Shown here: piece by piece, positions 1 to 10,163 of the stretch
How the letters are laid out: each line of letters starts with the position of its first letter
How positions within the stretch are numbered: position 1 is the stretch's first letter
Source: an uncultured Clostridia bacterium
GTDB lineage: Bacteria; Bacillota; Clostridia; TANB77; UBA1234
NCBI GenBank assembly: GCA_934169745.1
Contig: CAKPOE010000003.1
Span: 89,921-153,920 of the forward strand
DNA: 64,000 nucleotides
Direction of reading: 5' to 3'
Program-made: the position numbers and the translations under genes
The notes under the pieces: model-generated
Told to the model about the DNA's origin: nothing
The model's database searches: none
The model's input: the letters and a program-made list of their open reading frames with translations, nothing else

Positions 1-1565
1 TTATCTCCAGATTTTATATAATACATTGAAAGCCAAAGCGACGAAATAATCCACGCATTTCCGCCAATGTAATTATCGCCCTCGTACCTCATATATCCGC
101 CATTACTACATTTAAGTCTTCTCTCTATTTCTAAAACTGTATTTTTCATTATCGGATTATTTATATCTATCACATCAAAAGGAGTCACTAATCCTATCAA
201 TGAAATGTCAAGTTGAAAATTATCAGTACTCCTTACAAATATTCCGTCTTTAACAAAATGACTTCTTATTGAAGATAGAATTTTAGGTAGTACTTTTTCT
301 ATCTCACTCACTAATTCTCTATTTTTATGTCTTCCTATTTTTAAAAGCATTATCCTTGCGTCTTTCAAAGCTTCATATATGCTTGCTGTTGTATATAAGT
401 GTGAGCCTTTTCTTTCCTCCCATAAATCAAAACAAGGTTTAGACTTAAAATCCTCATCAAGAAAATCAATTAATGCCTGAGAGGCCTTAACAATCAACTG
501 CTCCAATTGTCTACACTTACCATAAGCATAAATTCCAAGTAATATTGAGGCAGTTTCATCTATTTGAACACCCCATGATGGCGCTAACTCACCATTAACA
601 TAGTATCTTTGCTCAAACAATCCATTTTCTAGTTGAGCTTTCGTTGCCCACTTATTATAAAAGTTAGCCACCAAATCATTCATGTTAAGTATTGACAATG
701 CTTTCATTATAAATATTGCATCACGAGGCCAACAATAACCATACCTGCCACACTTTGTAAAGTTCTCATCAACATCAGGACTAGCTATTATCCCCCCCAT
801 TTCCTTACTAGAAAGAAGAGAAAATAAAAGTGTACTTCTTTCAATTATACATTTCTCTTTTTCATTCTCTACATTGATACTATGTTTACTTAAATAATCA
901 ATCCAATATTTTTTTGTTCTATCAAATAGTTCTTCTTCATTTTGTGATCGTAAATAATTAATGCTGTTAAATGTTTCTTTCAAACCGCTATTCAAAGAAA
1001 TATATAAAACAATTTCATCAATATCGCTGTACAAAATAGCCGCATCATCAGACATACCAATATAATCTTCTGGATTTAAACTAGCGTTTTCTAACGAATA
1101 TTTTGAATTATTTACTTGATAATTATTTATTTTATTCGTCGCAAAAGTTGCCATATAAAAATCTTGACAATATTGAACCAAAGCATCTTTCACAACCATA
1201 CTTGAAATCAATCTATTTGTGTTTGAATTAAGCCTTGAATACAAAAACAAATTTATCTTTTTTGAAAACTTATACTTCCTAACCAAAACATTTTTGTCAA
1301 CCAAAATGTAGTCTCTTTGCTTAATCTCAATGTCGTTAATTTTTAATTCTGTATACACAATATTGGTGTCATAATATTGATTTAATCTTTCAGCATCACA
1401 AAGCCATGATATACTATTATCATACACTAAGCCAACTTTAAAAGTGTCAACGTTTTGAAAATAATCAATGTTAGGGTAATAAAGTCTTATTAATTCCCCT
1501 TTATTTGACAAGCAACCTAATATTTGTGAATTTCCAACAATAGCACTATTAAAATATTTAGACAT
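1..1565 (-). CDS. GH15 glucoamylase-like glycoside hydrolase, C-terminus cut off by window edge
   Basis: Reads leftward from an ATG at 1565 and stays open to the window edge, so at least 521 residues are visible. The N-terminus (AIVGNSQILGCLSNKGELIR, just after residue 8) matches the start of bacterial GH15 glucan glucosidases. Further in are the (alpha/alpha)6-barrel signatures RYGYCWPRDA (near 720-760), APSWGVQIDETAS (near 555-590) and FDLWEERKGSH (near 400-430), which carries the expected general-acid Glu. GH15 enzymes release glucose from alpha-glucans or trehalose; the exact substrate cannot be read here. No signal peptide is seen, so it is probably cytoplasmic. The start follows the pgi stop by one base, with the ribosome site (AAAGGAG) inside the end of pgi, implying translational coupling and a shared role in intracellular glucan use. 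Confidence 0.85.
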   Translation of the reverse strand, partial: MSKYFNSAIVGNSQILGCLSNKGELIRLYYPNIDYFQNVDTFKVGLVYDNSISWLCDAERLNQYYDTNIVYTELKINDIEIKQRDYILVDKNVLVRKYKFSKKINLFLYSRLNSNTNRLISSMVVKDALVQYCQDFYMATFATNKINNYQVNNSKYSLENASLNPEDYIGMSDDAAILYSDIDEIVLYISLNSGLKETFNSINYLRSQNEEELFDRTKKYWIDYLSKHSINVENEKEKCIIERSTLLFSLLSSKEMGGIIASPDVDENFTKCGRYGYCWPRDAIFIMKALSILNMNDLVANFYNKWATKAQLENGLFEQRYYVNGELAPSWGVQIDETASILLGIYAYGKCRQLEQLIVKASQALIDFLDEDFKSKPCFDLWEERKGSHLYTTASIYEALKDARIMLLKIGRHKNRELVSEIEKVLPKILSSIRSHFVKDGIFVRSTDNFQLDISLIGLVTPFDVIDINNPIMKNTVLEIERRLKCSNGGYMRYEGDNYIGGNAWIISSLWLSMYYIKSGD

Positions 1566-1566
1566 C

Positions 1567-2811
1567 TTATTCTCCTTTACCAAGTAATCTAAACATCTCT
1601 TTTTTGTAAGCCTCTACTCCTGGTTGATTAAAAGGATTTACACCTAACAAGTATCCGCTAATTGCACATGATTTTTCAAAGAAATAAATTAATTCTCCAA
1701 GCGTTTTCTCATCCAATTTTTCTACTGAAATTTCTATATTAGGTACACCGCCCTTTGAATGTGCAATAACTGTTCCTTGCATAGCTTTGTGATTTATTTC
1801 ATTTAATGTTTTGCCGTCTAAGAATTTCAACTTTTCTTCCGATGTATGTACTTCCATATCTCTGTATGCATTTTCTATATTAATAACTGTTTCAAAAAGG
1901 TGTCTCTCACCATCTTGAATATATTGCCCCATCGAATGCAAGTCAGTCGTATTATCTACCCCGGCAGGAAAAATTCCTTTCTTATCTTTTCCTTCACTTT
2001 CCCCAAATAGTTGCTTCCACCATTCTGTAAAATAATGCATCTTTGGCTCATAGTTAACTAACAATTCTATCTTTTTTCCTTTAGTATATAATATGTTCCT
2101 AATTGTTGCATACGTATAACAAATGTTATTTTCTAGGCTAGAAAATTTCTCTTTTGCCTCAATTGCTCCACTTAATATTTTATCTATATCAATTCCAGCT
2201 GTAGCTATTGGTAACAGCCCCACAGCCGTCAAAACTGAATATCTGCCGCCAACATCATCTGGTACGACAAAAGTTTCATAACCAGCTTGGTCTGCCTGTT
2301 CCTTTAAAATTCCTTTTGATTTATCAGTGGTTACATATATTCTTTCTTTTGCTTTTTCTCCATATTTCTTCTCCATATATTCTTTTAGTATTCCAAATGC
2401 CACTGCTGGTTCTGTTGTTGTTCCTGACTTAGAAATTACGTTAAGAGATATGTCTTTTCCGTCAATGTATTCAATCAAATCATTCATATAATCCGCACTC
2501 AAATTATTCCCTGCAAAAATCACACTTTTCGACTTGAAAGTATGAGATAAAGCTTCAATTACAGCTCTAGCGCCCAAATAAGAACCACCAATTCCAATTA
2601 CAATTAAAAAGTCCGAATCGTTTCTAATTTTACTTGCACACTTTTTTATTCTGCTTATCTCTTCCTTGTCAACCCTAACATCAAGCCATCCAAGGAAGTC
2701 ATTTCCCAATCCGTTTTTTTCACAAAGCTTCTTGTGTGCATCAAGAACTTTTTTCTTATATTTTGTCAAATCTCTATCACTTACAGTTGAATTATCATAT
2801 GTTAATTTCAT
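1567..2811 (-). CDS. pgi: Glucose-6-phosphate isomerase
   Basis: A 414-residue phosphoglucose isomerase, slightly short for the bacterial family (about 450). Visible signatures: the SIS-type sugar-phosphate site VIGIGGSYLGARA near residue 72, the phosphate loop ISKSGTTTEPAVAF near 127, DDVGGRYSVLTAVGLLP near 184, GVDNTTDLHSMGQ near 287 and the C-terminal NPFNQPGVEAYKK. It interconverts glucose-6-phosphate and fructose-6-phosphate in the cytoplasm. It lies 29 bp after the GtrB-like gene and 1 bp before the GH15 gene on the same strand, so the three are probably cotranscribed; no terminator is seen between them. Start supported by an AGGAGGAAA-like ribosome site. Confidence 0.96.
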   Translation of the reverse strand: MKLTYDNSTVSDRDLTKYKKKVLDAHKKLCEKNGLGNDFLGWLDVRVDKEEISRIKKCASKIRNDSDFLIVIGIGGSYLGARAVIEALSHTFKSKSVIFAGNNLSADYMNDLIEYIDGKDISLNVISKSGTTTEPAVAFGILKEYMEKKYGEKAKERIYVTTDKSKGILKEQADQAGYETFVVPDDVGGRYSVLTAVGLLPIATAGIDIDKILSGAIEAKEKFSSLENNICYTYATIRNILYTKGKKIELLVNYEPKMHYFTEWWKQLFGESEGKDKKGIFPAGVDNTTDLHSMGQYIQDGERHLFETVINIENAYRDMEVHTSEEKLKFLDGKTLNEINHKAMQGTVIAHSKGGVPNIEISVEKLDEKTLGELIYFFEKSCAISGYLLGVNPFNQPGVEAYKKEMFRLLGKGE

Positions 2812-2840
2812 TTTTTCCTCCTTATCATTTGTACGATTTC

Positions 2841-3746
2841 TTATTTAGTTTTTTCACTTATTATATATCTAGGTCTTCCTTTCACCTCATCATATATTCT
2901 TGCTATATATATTCCAATAATTCCAATACATCCAAGTACGCACGCGCCTATAATTAGCTGTAACATTATAACAGTTGTAAAACCAGTTAAAGCATTTCCT
3001 GAAAATTTATTAATTAGCGTTTGAATTCCAAGTACAATTGCTATGACGAAAAATAGTACTGCCAAAACCATTGTTAAGTATAGAAGAGATGATGAAAAAG
3101 ACGTTATAGCAGTAAGAGCAAGCTTTGAAAGTGATTTTAAATTAAATTTTGAAGTATCGCCTTTTCTTTCTTTCATTTTATATATGACTTTACATTTTTT
3201 GTATCCTACCCATTCAACCAATCCTCTAAAAAACACTTGCGACTCTTTTAAATTATTGATCTCGTCTACAACTTGTCTATCTAAAAGTTTAAAATCCCCA
3301 CCGTTTTTTAAATCATAGCCTGTAAGTTTATTTAGTATTCCATAAAAAGCATTTGCATTTATTCTGTTTTTCAAACTTTCTTTTTCTCTTTTATCTTTTA
3401 TGCAATCTACAATTTTATAGCCCTCCTGCCACTTTTCAATCATACTATCTATATATTCAGGAGGATGTTGCAAATCGGAATCCATAGTGATTACTGCATC
3501 TCCCTTTGCTTCAGCCACACCAGCACATAATGCATACTCTTTACCAAAATTCCTACTAAAGCGTATTCCTTTAATATTATTATTTTCATTATGCAACTGA
3601 GTTATAATATCCCATGTCTTATCCTTAGAACCATCATCAACTAAAACTAACTCGTAGTCATATTTTTGCATATATTTAACAATCTCATTTACATTGCTAT
3701 ATAACCTTTTTTCCTCGTTATATGCTGGTATAACAATTGAAAACAT
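2841..3746 (-). CDS. GtrB-like GT2 polyprenyl-phosphate glycosyltransferase
   Basis: 301 residues. The N-terminal GT-A domain has FSIVIPAYNEEKR, LVDDGSKDKT and the metal-binding DSDLQH (DXD-type). Two long hydrophobic segments follow, near residues 220-250 and 260-290, then a short basic tail, which is the usual GtrB / dolichyl-phosphate-mannose-synthase-like layout. The family transfers a sugar from a nucleotide donor to undecaprenyl phosphate on the inner membrane face, giving a lipid-linked sugar for modification of wall polymers. Divergent from the DUF6056 membrane gene and first in the apparent operon with pgi. The sugar cannot be inferred. Confidence 0.88.
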   Translation of the reverse strand: MFSIVIPAYNEEKRLYSNVNEIVKYMQKYDYELVLVDDGSKDKTWDIITQLHNENNNIKGIRFSRNFGKEYALCAGVAEAKGDAVITMDSDLQHPPEYIDSMIEKWQEGYKIVDCIKDKREKESLKNRINANAFYGILNKLTGYDLKNGGDFKLLDRQVVDEINNLKESQVFFRGLVEWVGYKKCKVIYKMKERKGDTSKFNLKSLSKLALTAITSFSSSLLYLTMVLAVLFFVIAIVLGIQTLINKFSGNALTGFTTVIMLQLIIGACVLGCIGIIGIYIARIYDEVKGRPRYIISEKTK

Positions 3747-3852
3747 TTTAACCTCCTATAAGACTCAAAACTCCATATAAATTATATACTTTGCCTAGAA
3801 TAATTGCAAGATATGTGATACAATTACATGAGATTTATCTGAGGAGGAAATC

Positions 3853-5284
3853 ATGAAAAAATATATACCACTTATCTTTGCTGTTTTAACATTTATATTT
3901 ACCTTTTTAGTAAACGAAAATATATACTTATTAGGTGATGACTACTATTATATAGGATTTTCGCAAGGAAGCATCGCTGAATATTTTGTTCGTAATGCAG
4001 AACATTACACTAATATGAACGGACGTGCAATAGTACATCTGCTAGTAACCTTCTTTTTATCTATAGATATGATTTGGTGGAAATTGTTCAATTCATTCAT
4101 GCTTGCATGTATTACATATTTCGGAGCAAAGATAGCAACGACACACACACTGTATGCAGGACTTGCTTTCTTCTTATTTACCTGTGGCTTTGGTGTAGCA
4201 ATGTCAAGAGAGTGTATATACTGGCTTACTGGCTCGTTTAATTACGTATATCCTTTATTTATGTTATTCATATATTGGTATGTACTACTAAAATATCGAA
4301 AAACCCGGCAAGCACCCAATTCCAATGTATATTCTTGCCTTTCTAAGTAGTGCAACAGTTGAGCAAGGTGGAATGATGGCTTTTGGACTTACTTTATTGC
4401 TATTTGCAAAAGATTATTTTGTTGATAAGAAAATTAACAAGGAACGCATAATTATTTTATGTATCTCATTCATAGGAATTGCAACTATAATTCTTGCACC
4501 TGCAACTTTTGTTAGGTACCACATCGAAAATCAGGAGAAACCCTCAATTGTTGAAGCAACAATAACTCTAGCTAGATATTTGATGAATGCATATTTACTA
4601 TCAAACTGGATGTTACCTCTAAATATTAGCTTCATTTTACTTGCCTGTAACAAAATTAGGGAATTTAACAAGAGTAAAATCTTGCAAATATCACTACTAA
4701 TAAGCATTCCTATATTTATACATGCTGCAAACGAAATAACTTCAACATCATACTTTGAAATAGACAAAATTTTGGCTGTAATATACCTACTGTATGCCTA
4801 CATAACGTCTGTAATTCTAATATGTGTTAACGAATTTAAACATATAAAAGATCATTCACCGATGACTTTCACCATAGCAACAATATTGTTAATTGGCTCT
4901 CAAATAATGATTGTGGTTTCTAATGTATATGGTATGAGAAACTTATTATTCGGAATGTATATGCTTATTTTAATGACAGCATACCTTACAGAAAACTTAA
5001 ATCTAAATCAGCTCAGCATTAAAACTTGTACATCTTATTTAGCAATAGGAATTATTACTTATTACACCATATCAAATCATTTAACTGTAATTAATGGCTA
5101 TAAGCTTTCTAAAGAAATAGAAAATAACAACATAGAAAAAATCAGAAGCAATACTTCAAACGAATTAATTTTACAAAAACCAGACATTAATTATACATGG
5201 TCTATGCCATATGTAAGTGATTACCATAAATATTATTATATTAAATATTATCATTTGGAAAATGTAAATGTCATGTGGAAATAA
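3853..5284 (+). pseudogene. DUF6056-type polytopic membrane protein, split by a +1 frameshift at 4297
   Basis: Starts at ATG 3853 after GAGGAGGAAATC. The first frame runs to 4350, while the protein clearly continues in the next frame from about 4298 to 5284. Removing the C at 4297 restores one reading of about 476 residues joining LLKY to EKPGKHPIPMYILAF. The rebuilt protein is almost entirely hydrophobic, with the family signatures LLGDDYYY, NGRAIVHLL, CIYWLTGSFNYVYP and SSATVEQGG. DUF6056 proteins resemble glucosyltransferase-like membrane enzymes of surface glycosylation and often sit beside GtrB-type genes, as here (divergent neighbour). The lesion is one extra base of the same kind seen in six other genes of this window, so it may be an error rather than decay. 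Confidence 0.8.
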
Positions 5285-5285
5285 A

Positions 5286-5322
5286 ATATTTAAGGGTCGC
5301 CATTTGGGGCGACCCTAAATAT
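5286..5322. terminator. Bidirectional terminator hairpin
   Basis: Perfect stem with AGGGTCGCC on the left and GGCGACCCT on the right, extended by AATATTTA/TAAATATT arms, lying between two convergent genes that end at 5284 and 5326. It can serve both strands. Confidence 0.8.
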
Positions 5323-5325
5323 TCT

Positions 5326-6972
5326 TTATGGTTCTATCATAGATACAATTTGCTTTTCTATTTCTTGAACCTTTGCATTCAAATCTTGAATCTTCTTGTC
5401 AGTTGTTTCTTTCTTCATGTCTTGTTTTACTATTTCTGTCATATCTTCTAGTTCTTCACGAAGTGTCTCAAGTCTCTCTAATAGCTCAAGTCTAGCATAT
5501 TTATTTTCATTTCCAGACTTCAATTCAGCAACTTTCTTGCCATATCTTGTTCCATCTGCTTCATACACATCTCCATGTGATGGAATCTCAACCGGAATGT
5601 TGTATCCATTAACAATTTTGTTTGCTAATTCTATTTGAGCTTCCTCGTCACCATGTACCAAATATATTTGTTTCGGTTTATTTTTAAATGAATCCACAAA
5701 ATGTAATAAACCATTTTGGTCTGCATGCCCCGAAAAAGCCTCAATGTACTCAACTCTAGCATTTACGCTAATCTCTTCTCCAAATATCTTTACATTCTTA
5801 GCACCATCAACAATCTTTCTTCCAAGTGTTCCAAGTGCCTGATATCCAACAAACAATATAGTACTGTCTGTTCTCCATAAATTATGCTTCAAATGGTGCT
5901 TTATTCTACCAACTTCACACATACCACTTGCAGAAATAATAATTGATTGATTTGCTGTTTCATTTAATGCTTTCGACTCTTCAACTGTAGGTGTAAACTT
6001 TAATCCAGGGAAATCAAGAGGTTTCTTTCCTTCTTCAATATCTTTTTGTACGAATTCATCCAAGCAATCTAAATTTTTTAAAAATACTTCCGTCGCTGAA
6101 ATCGCCAAAGGACTATCAACAAATACTGGTGCACGCATTATCTCTTCAAATCTTCTTCTAAATTCCTTGTCCTCACTCTGCTTGCTTCTCTGTATTTCAT
6201 ATAAGATTTCCTGAGTACGTCCAACAGCGAAAGAAGGAATAACAACATTACCGCCTTTTTCTAAAGTGTCGGAAACAATTGTCAAAAACTCTTCTGCTTT
6301 ATTTTCTTGTTTCTCATGAATTCTATTTCCATATGTTGATTCCATAATTAGAATATCTGCATCATCTATCATCGTTGGTTCGCGCAAAAGAGGAATATCA
6401 TTGTTGCCCAAATCACCAGTAAACACAATTTTTTGTTCTTTACCATCTTCTGTAACCCACAACTCAACAACGCTAGAACCTAACATATGACCAGCATCTC
6501 TAAGTCTAAACTTTATGTCTTTAGTTACAGGAATAATCTCATTGTAGTTCACTCTCTCAAGTAATGTTAAACTATCAACTGCGTCTTGATAAGTATATAG
6601 TGGTGGCACATCATGCTTGCCCTCACGCTTTCTTTTTCTATTTAACCATTCAACTTCTGACTCTTGTATATAACCACTATCTGGAAGCATAATCTCGCAA
6701 AGGTCACATGTAGCTTTTGTAGCATATACAGGACCTTTAAAACCACTAATGAATAGTTTTGGTATTCTTCCTGAATGGTCGATATGTGCGTGTGATAATA
6801 TCATAAAATCTACATCTGCAGGATTAAACATAAAATCTTCTGTATTAAGCATTATTTCTTTTTGTTGTCCTTGATATAGTCCACAATCTAACAAAAACTT
6901 TTTGTCTTTTGTTTCTATCAAAATATTAGAACCTGTTACTGTTTTGGTAGCGCCCAAGAATGTAATTTTCAA
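5326..6972 (-). CDS. MBL-fold beta-CASP RNA-processing nuclease family protein
   Basis: 548 residues. The metallo-beta-lactamase core shows SHAHIDHSG (zinc ligands, residues 60-68), FTGDLGN and MESTYGNR. A beta-CASP cap follows, with PSFAVGRTQEIL, ISASGMCEVGRIKHHL and SGHAD, and then VHGDEEA. This is the CPSF73/YSH1-type family (COG1236), which cleaves RNA endonucleolytically or acts as a 5' exonuclease. The C-terminal ~80 residues are a charged coiled coil ending in EIEKQIVSMIEP. It starts 3 bp after the FtsK/SpoIIIE gene on the same strand, so the two are cotranscribed. The exact RNA substrate is unknown. Confidence 0.9.
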   Translation of the reverse strand: MKITFLGATKTVTGSNILIETKDKKFLLDCGLYQGQQKEIMLNTEDFMFNPADVDFMILSHAHIDHSGRIPKLFISGFKGPVYATKATCDLCEIMLPDSGYIQESEVEWLNRKRKREGKHDVPPLYTYQDAVDSLTLLERVNYNEIIPVTKDIKFRLRDAGHMLGSSVVELWVTEDGKEQKIVFTGDLGNNDIPLLREPTMIDDADILIMESTYGNRIHEKQENKAEEFLTIVSDTLEKGGNVVIPSFAVGRTQEILYEIQRSKQSEDKEFRRRFEEIMRAPVFVDSPLAISATEVFLKNLDCLDEFVQKDIEEGKKPLDFPGLKFTPTVEESKALNETANQSIIISASGMCEVGRIKHHLKHNLWRTDSTILFVGYQALGTLGRKIVDGAKNVKIFGEEISVNARVEYIEAFSGHADQNGLLHFVDSFKNKPKQIYLVHGDEEAQIELANKIVNGYNIPVEIPSHGDVYEADGTRYGKKVAELKSGNENKYARLELLERLETLREELEDMTEIVKQDMKKETTDKKIQDLNAKVQEIEKQIVSMIEP

Positions 6973-6975
6973 ATT

Positions 6976-9333
6976 CTATTCCTCCTCTTCATCATCAACA
7001 AATTCAGTTTCTCCTTGCTCCTTCATTTCTTCCCACTCTTCTTTTGAAATAAGTGTCTGTCTAGGCTTAGAGCCATCATATCCAGAGATAATACCTCTCT
7101 CCTCCATTTGATCTATAATTCTTCCAGCTCTCGCATATCCAACTTTGAATTTTCTTTGAATCATAGAAGCAGATGCCTGCCCCATATTAACAGCAAGCTC
7201 TATTGCATCAGTTAAATACTCATCACATTCGTCTCCATCTTCACTTGCAACTTGTGGTGTTGCTGATTTTTCCAAGCTCTCCATTATATTTTCGTTATAT
7301 CTTTGAGAGTTATGTTCTTTGATATAATCAACAACTTCTTCTATCTCTTGATCGGTAACAAAAGAACCCTGCACTCTTATTGGCTTTGATTCTCCAACAG
7401 GATAATAAAGCATATCGCCTTTACCTAGCAGTTTTTCAGCGCCAGCCATATCAAGGATTGTTCTAGAGTCCACTTGAGACGAAACAGTAAACGCAATTCT
7501 TGAAGGAATATTAGCTTTAATTATACCAGTAATAACATCAACAGAAGGCCTTTGAGTAGCTATAATCAAATGCATTCCAGCCGCTCTAGCCATCTGAGCA
7601 AGTCTACAAATAGCGTCTTCCACTTCATTAGGAGCCACCATCATCAAATCTGCAAGCTCGTCAATGATAATAACAATTTGAGGTAGTACACCATCTTCCC
7701 CATCACGTCTTAGAAGTTCGTTATATCCTTTTATATCTCTAACTCCTTTTGAAGCAAATAAATTATAACGATTAACCATTTCTTGAACCGCCCAATTAAG
7801 CGCTCCTGCAGCTTTCTTCGGATCAGTAACGACAGGAATCAATAAGTGAGGTATACCATTATATACACCAAGTTCAACTACTTTTGGATCTATCAAAATA
7901 AGTTTTACTTCACTAGGATTTGCTTTGTATAACAAACTCATAATTATTGAATTTATACATACACTCTTTCCAGAGCCAGTACTACCTGCAATAAGTAAAT
8001 GAGGCATCTTTGCTATGTCGGCAATAGCCGGTGTTCCATCAATTCCCTTACCAAGTGAAAACGATATTTTCGATTTAGCATTTTCAAACTCTTCTGATTC
8101 TATAATATCTCTAAGCCATACTGTTTCTGTAGATTTGTTAGGAACTTCTATACCAACAGCAGACTTTCCAGGAATAGGTGCCTCTATTCTTATTGATTTG
8201 GCAGCTAAGTTAAGCGCAATATCATCCGATAAATTTAATATCTTACTTACTTTAACACCTATATTAGGTTGTAGCTCATACCTTGTAACAGTAGGTCCTT
8301 TCGTAACATTAGTAACTTTCGCATCAACGCCAAAACTTGCTAATGTTTTTTGCAATTTAATTGCAATTTCTTTTAATTCTTTATTTGAATAATCTTTACC
8401 TGTATGCTTAGCTGTAGTAAGCAAATCAGTTGTTGGAAATTCGTATTCTTCATATTCTTCAATTGTACTATGTCCTAAGTTTAATTCTTCCGCCTCATTA
8501 TCTTCTTCCACTTTCTTTTTCTTAGAAAATAGCTCCTTTACTTTCTTCTTTGTTTCTTCTTTCTCTTCCGAAACTTCCTCCTCTATAGCTTCCTCGTTCT
8601 CTTCGTCAGCTTGTTCTTCTTCAGTCTCTTCTTCCTCTTCCTCATCATCACCTAAGTCAAAATTAAGTTGTTCTGCTGCTTCAACAATATCTGTTTGACT
8701 CATAATTTTCTTAAATTTATCCGTATTCCTTCTTTGTTTGTTTTGAATGTTGATTTTTTCACTCTTATGTGCTTCAATCATTTCACAAATTCCATCTCTA
8801 ATTCCAACGATAATACTAGAAACAGTTATTCCGGTAACATAAACCGTTGTAACAACAATCAACCCAATAACTATAACATATGCAACAGCTTTATTAAATC
8901 CCTCAATTAAAGGAGTGGCCAAGATTGCACCAAATAATCCACCACCAATATTTTGTGTTCCGAGTTTATACATTGCATCAAGTTCTTTCCAAAAACCTTC
9001 CGGCCTAATTTCTGCATTGTAAGGATACTCAATTATAGTTAAAAGTGCTGAAACAGAGATAAGCAATAAGATAATTTGGAAGGTTTTTAATTTTAGTCTT
9101 GAAAAATCCCTAAACACAACATAAATGCCCAAAACAATTAAAATAATCGGAACAGCAATTGTAAGCTTACCAATAAGTCCGCCCAAGAACGTGCTTTTAA
9201 CAAACACACCTACTGGCCCTAAATCTTTACTATATATTAAAACAGAAAATATTATACCCAATACAATTAATATTATTGAAGTCAAATCAATATTAATCTG
9301 TGCCTCATTTTTTTTCTTTTTTCTTTTAGCCAT
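6976..9333 (-). CDS. FtsK/SpoIIIE-family DNA translocase
   Basis: 785 residues. Four N-terminal membrane segments (residues 15-175) are followed by a long acidic linker (about 229-285, Glu-rich), an alpha/beta motor with Walker A AGSTGSGKS (449-457) and Walker B IVIIIDELADLM, and a C-terminal winged-helix gamma domain (QASASMIQRKFKVGYARAGR) that reads chromosomal orientation sequences. The protein pumps DNA through the septum in division and sporulation. In a spore former it may be SpoIIIE, but orthology with FtsK cannot be decided here. The start Met is followed by a lysine-rich stretch and preceded by AGGAGG. Confidence 0.94.
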   Translation of the reverse strand: MAKRKKKKNEAQINIDLTSIILIVLGIIFSVLIYSKDLGPVGVFVKSTFLGGLIGKLTIAVPIILIVLGIYVVFRDFSRLKLKTFQIILLLISVSALLTIIEYPYNAEIRPEGFWKELDAMYKLGTQNIGGGLFGAILATPLIEGFNKAVAYVIVIGLIVVTTVYVTGITVSSIIVGIRDGICEMIEAHKSEKINIQNKQRRNTDKFKKIMSQTDIVEAAEQLNFDLGDDEEEEEETEEEQADEENEEAIEEEVSEEKEETKKKVKELFSKKKKVEEDNEAEELNLGHSTIEEYEEYEFPTTDLLTTAKHTGKDYSNKELKEIAIKLQKTLASFGVDAKVTNVTKGPTVTRYELQPNIGVKVSKILNLSDDIALNLAAKSIRIEAPIPGKSAVGIEVPNKSTETVWLRDIIESEEFENAKSKISFSLGKGIDGTPAIADIAKMPHLLIAGSTGSGKSVCINSIIMSLLYKANPSEVKLILIDPKVVELGVYNGIPHLLIPVVTDPKKAAGALNWAVQEMVNRYNLFASKGVRDIKGYNELLRRDGEDGVLPQIVIIIDELADLMMVAPNEVEDAICRLAQMARAAGMHLIIATQRPSVDVITGIIKANIPSRIAFTVSSQVDSRTILDMAGAEKLLGKGDMLYYPVGESKPIRVQGSFVTDQEIEEVVDYIKEHNSQRYNENIMESLEKSATPQVASEDGDECDEYLTDAIELAVNMGQASASMIQRKFKVGYARAGRIIDQMEERGIISGYDGSKPRQTLISKEEWEEMKEQGETEFVDDEEEE

Positions 9334-9438
9334 TTATTTTAAAACCTCCTTCTTTTGTACAATAATATATTATACCAACGTATGCACAAATGCAAGTAAG
9401 AAAAACAGACATTTTAAAATTCAATTTTTATCATACAA

Positions 9439-9473
9439 AACGGCATGTTTACCTTTCTTGCAAACATGCCGTT
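9439..9473 (-). terminator. Intrinsic terminator of the zinc-ribbon gene pair
   Basis: Stem AACGGCATGTTTG / TAAACATGCCGTT followed on the minus strand by TTTTGTATG, 40 bp after the stop codon of the upstream gene. Confidence 0.75.
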
Positions 9474-9513
9474 ATAATAATTATTAATAAAATGGTAAAA
9501 AGAATAGCTCAAG

Positions 9514-10143
9514 CTAATCAACAATATCATCTATAATTTGTTTTATCTTATCGCTCTTTTCTTTTACGTCAGTTATACAATGAATGTCTATTCCGTTTTT
9601 TCCTGTTTGAATATGTCTTCTTGAATTATTAAATGTACTGCTTGCATTAGTATATAATCTTATTCTACCAATACCAAACATTCTTTCAAAAACATTTTGA
9701 CTCATTGTTACTTCTCTTATATGTTCATATTTTAATTGCTTTTCTTCTTTATTCAAAAAGCTATCTACATATTCCACCTTTGTTTTAAAGAATCTGAAAC
9801 TAGTCTTATTATACTGTGCCTTTTTGAAAAACAACTTTATAATATGTGCTAACGAAACTATTCCTACAATTCCCCAGCCAAGTATTGGCACATACATTAA
9901 TAATATTGTAAGCCTTACAACAAAGATTTCCAAAATAGCTAAAGTTATAAATATATCTCTAATCATTATCAATATTTGATATCCCCATACAAAAGTAGGC
10001 TTTATTTCCATTCTCAAAACATTATCTTCTTTTTTTGAAAGTACTTCTGTTGCTACACTTGCACTTTGACCAACTGGCGTACCGCAATTAGTACAAAACG
10101 AAGCAGAATCATTTATTTCAATGCCACAATTTTTGCAAAACAT
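9514..10143 (-). CDS. Zinc-ribbon, two-TM, bacterial PH-domain membrane protein (copy 1)
   Basis: 209 residues from the ATG at 10143. An upstream in-frame GTG at 10152 is less likely because GGAAAGG lies 11 nt before the ATG and the paralogue next door begins the same way. Domains: a double-cysteine zinc ribbon FCKNCGIEI...FCTNCGTPV (first 25 residues), a linker, two hydrophobic segments (about 55-110), then a bPH2-like domain with KTKVEYVDSFLNKEEKQLKYEHIREV and FGIGRIRLYTN. The topology suggests a membrane-tethered sensor or scaffold; no enzymatic residues are seen. It lies 20 bp after a paralogue on the same strand. Confidence 0.75.
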   Translation of the reverse strand: MFCKNCGIEINDSASFCTNCGTPVGQSASVATEVLSKKEDNVLRMEIKPTFVWGYQILIMIRDIFITLAILEIFVVRLTILLMYVPILGWGIVGIVSLAHIIKLFFKKAQYNKTSFRFFKTKVEYVDSFLNKEEKQLKYEHIREVTMSQNVFERMFGIGRIRLYTNASSTFNNSRRHIQTGKNGIDIHCITDVKEKSDKIKQIIDDIVD

Positions 10144-10163
10144 AATAAACACATCCTTTCCAG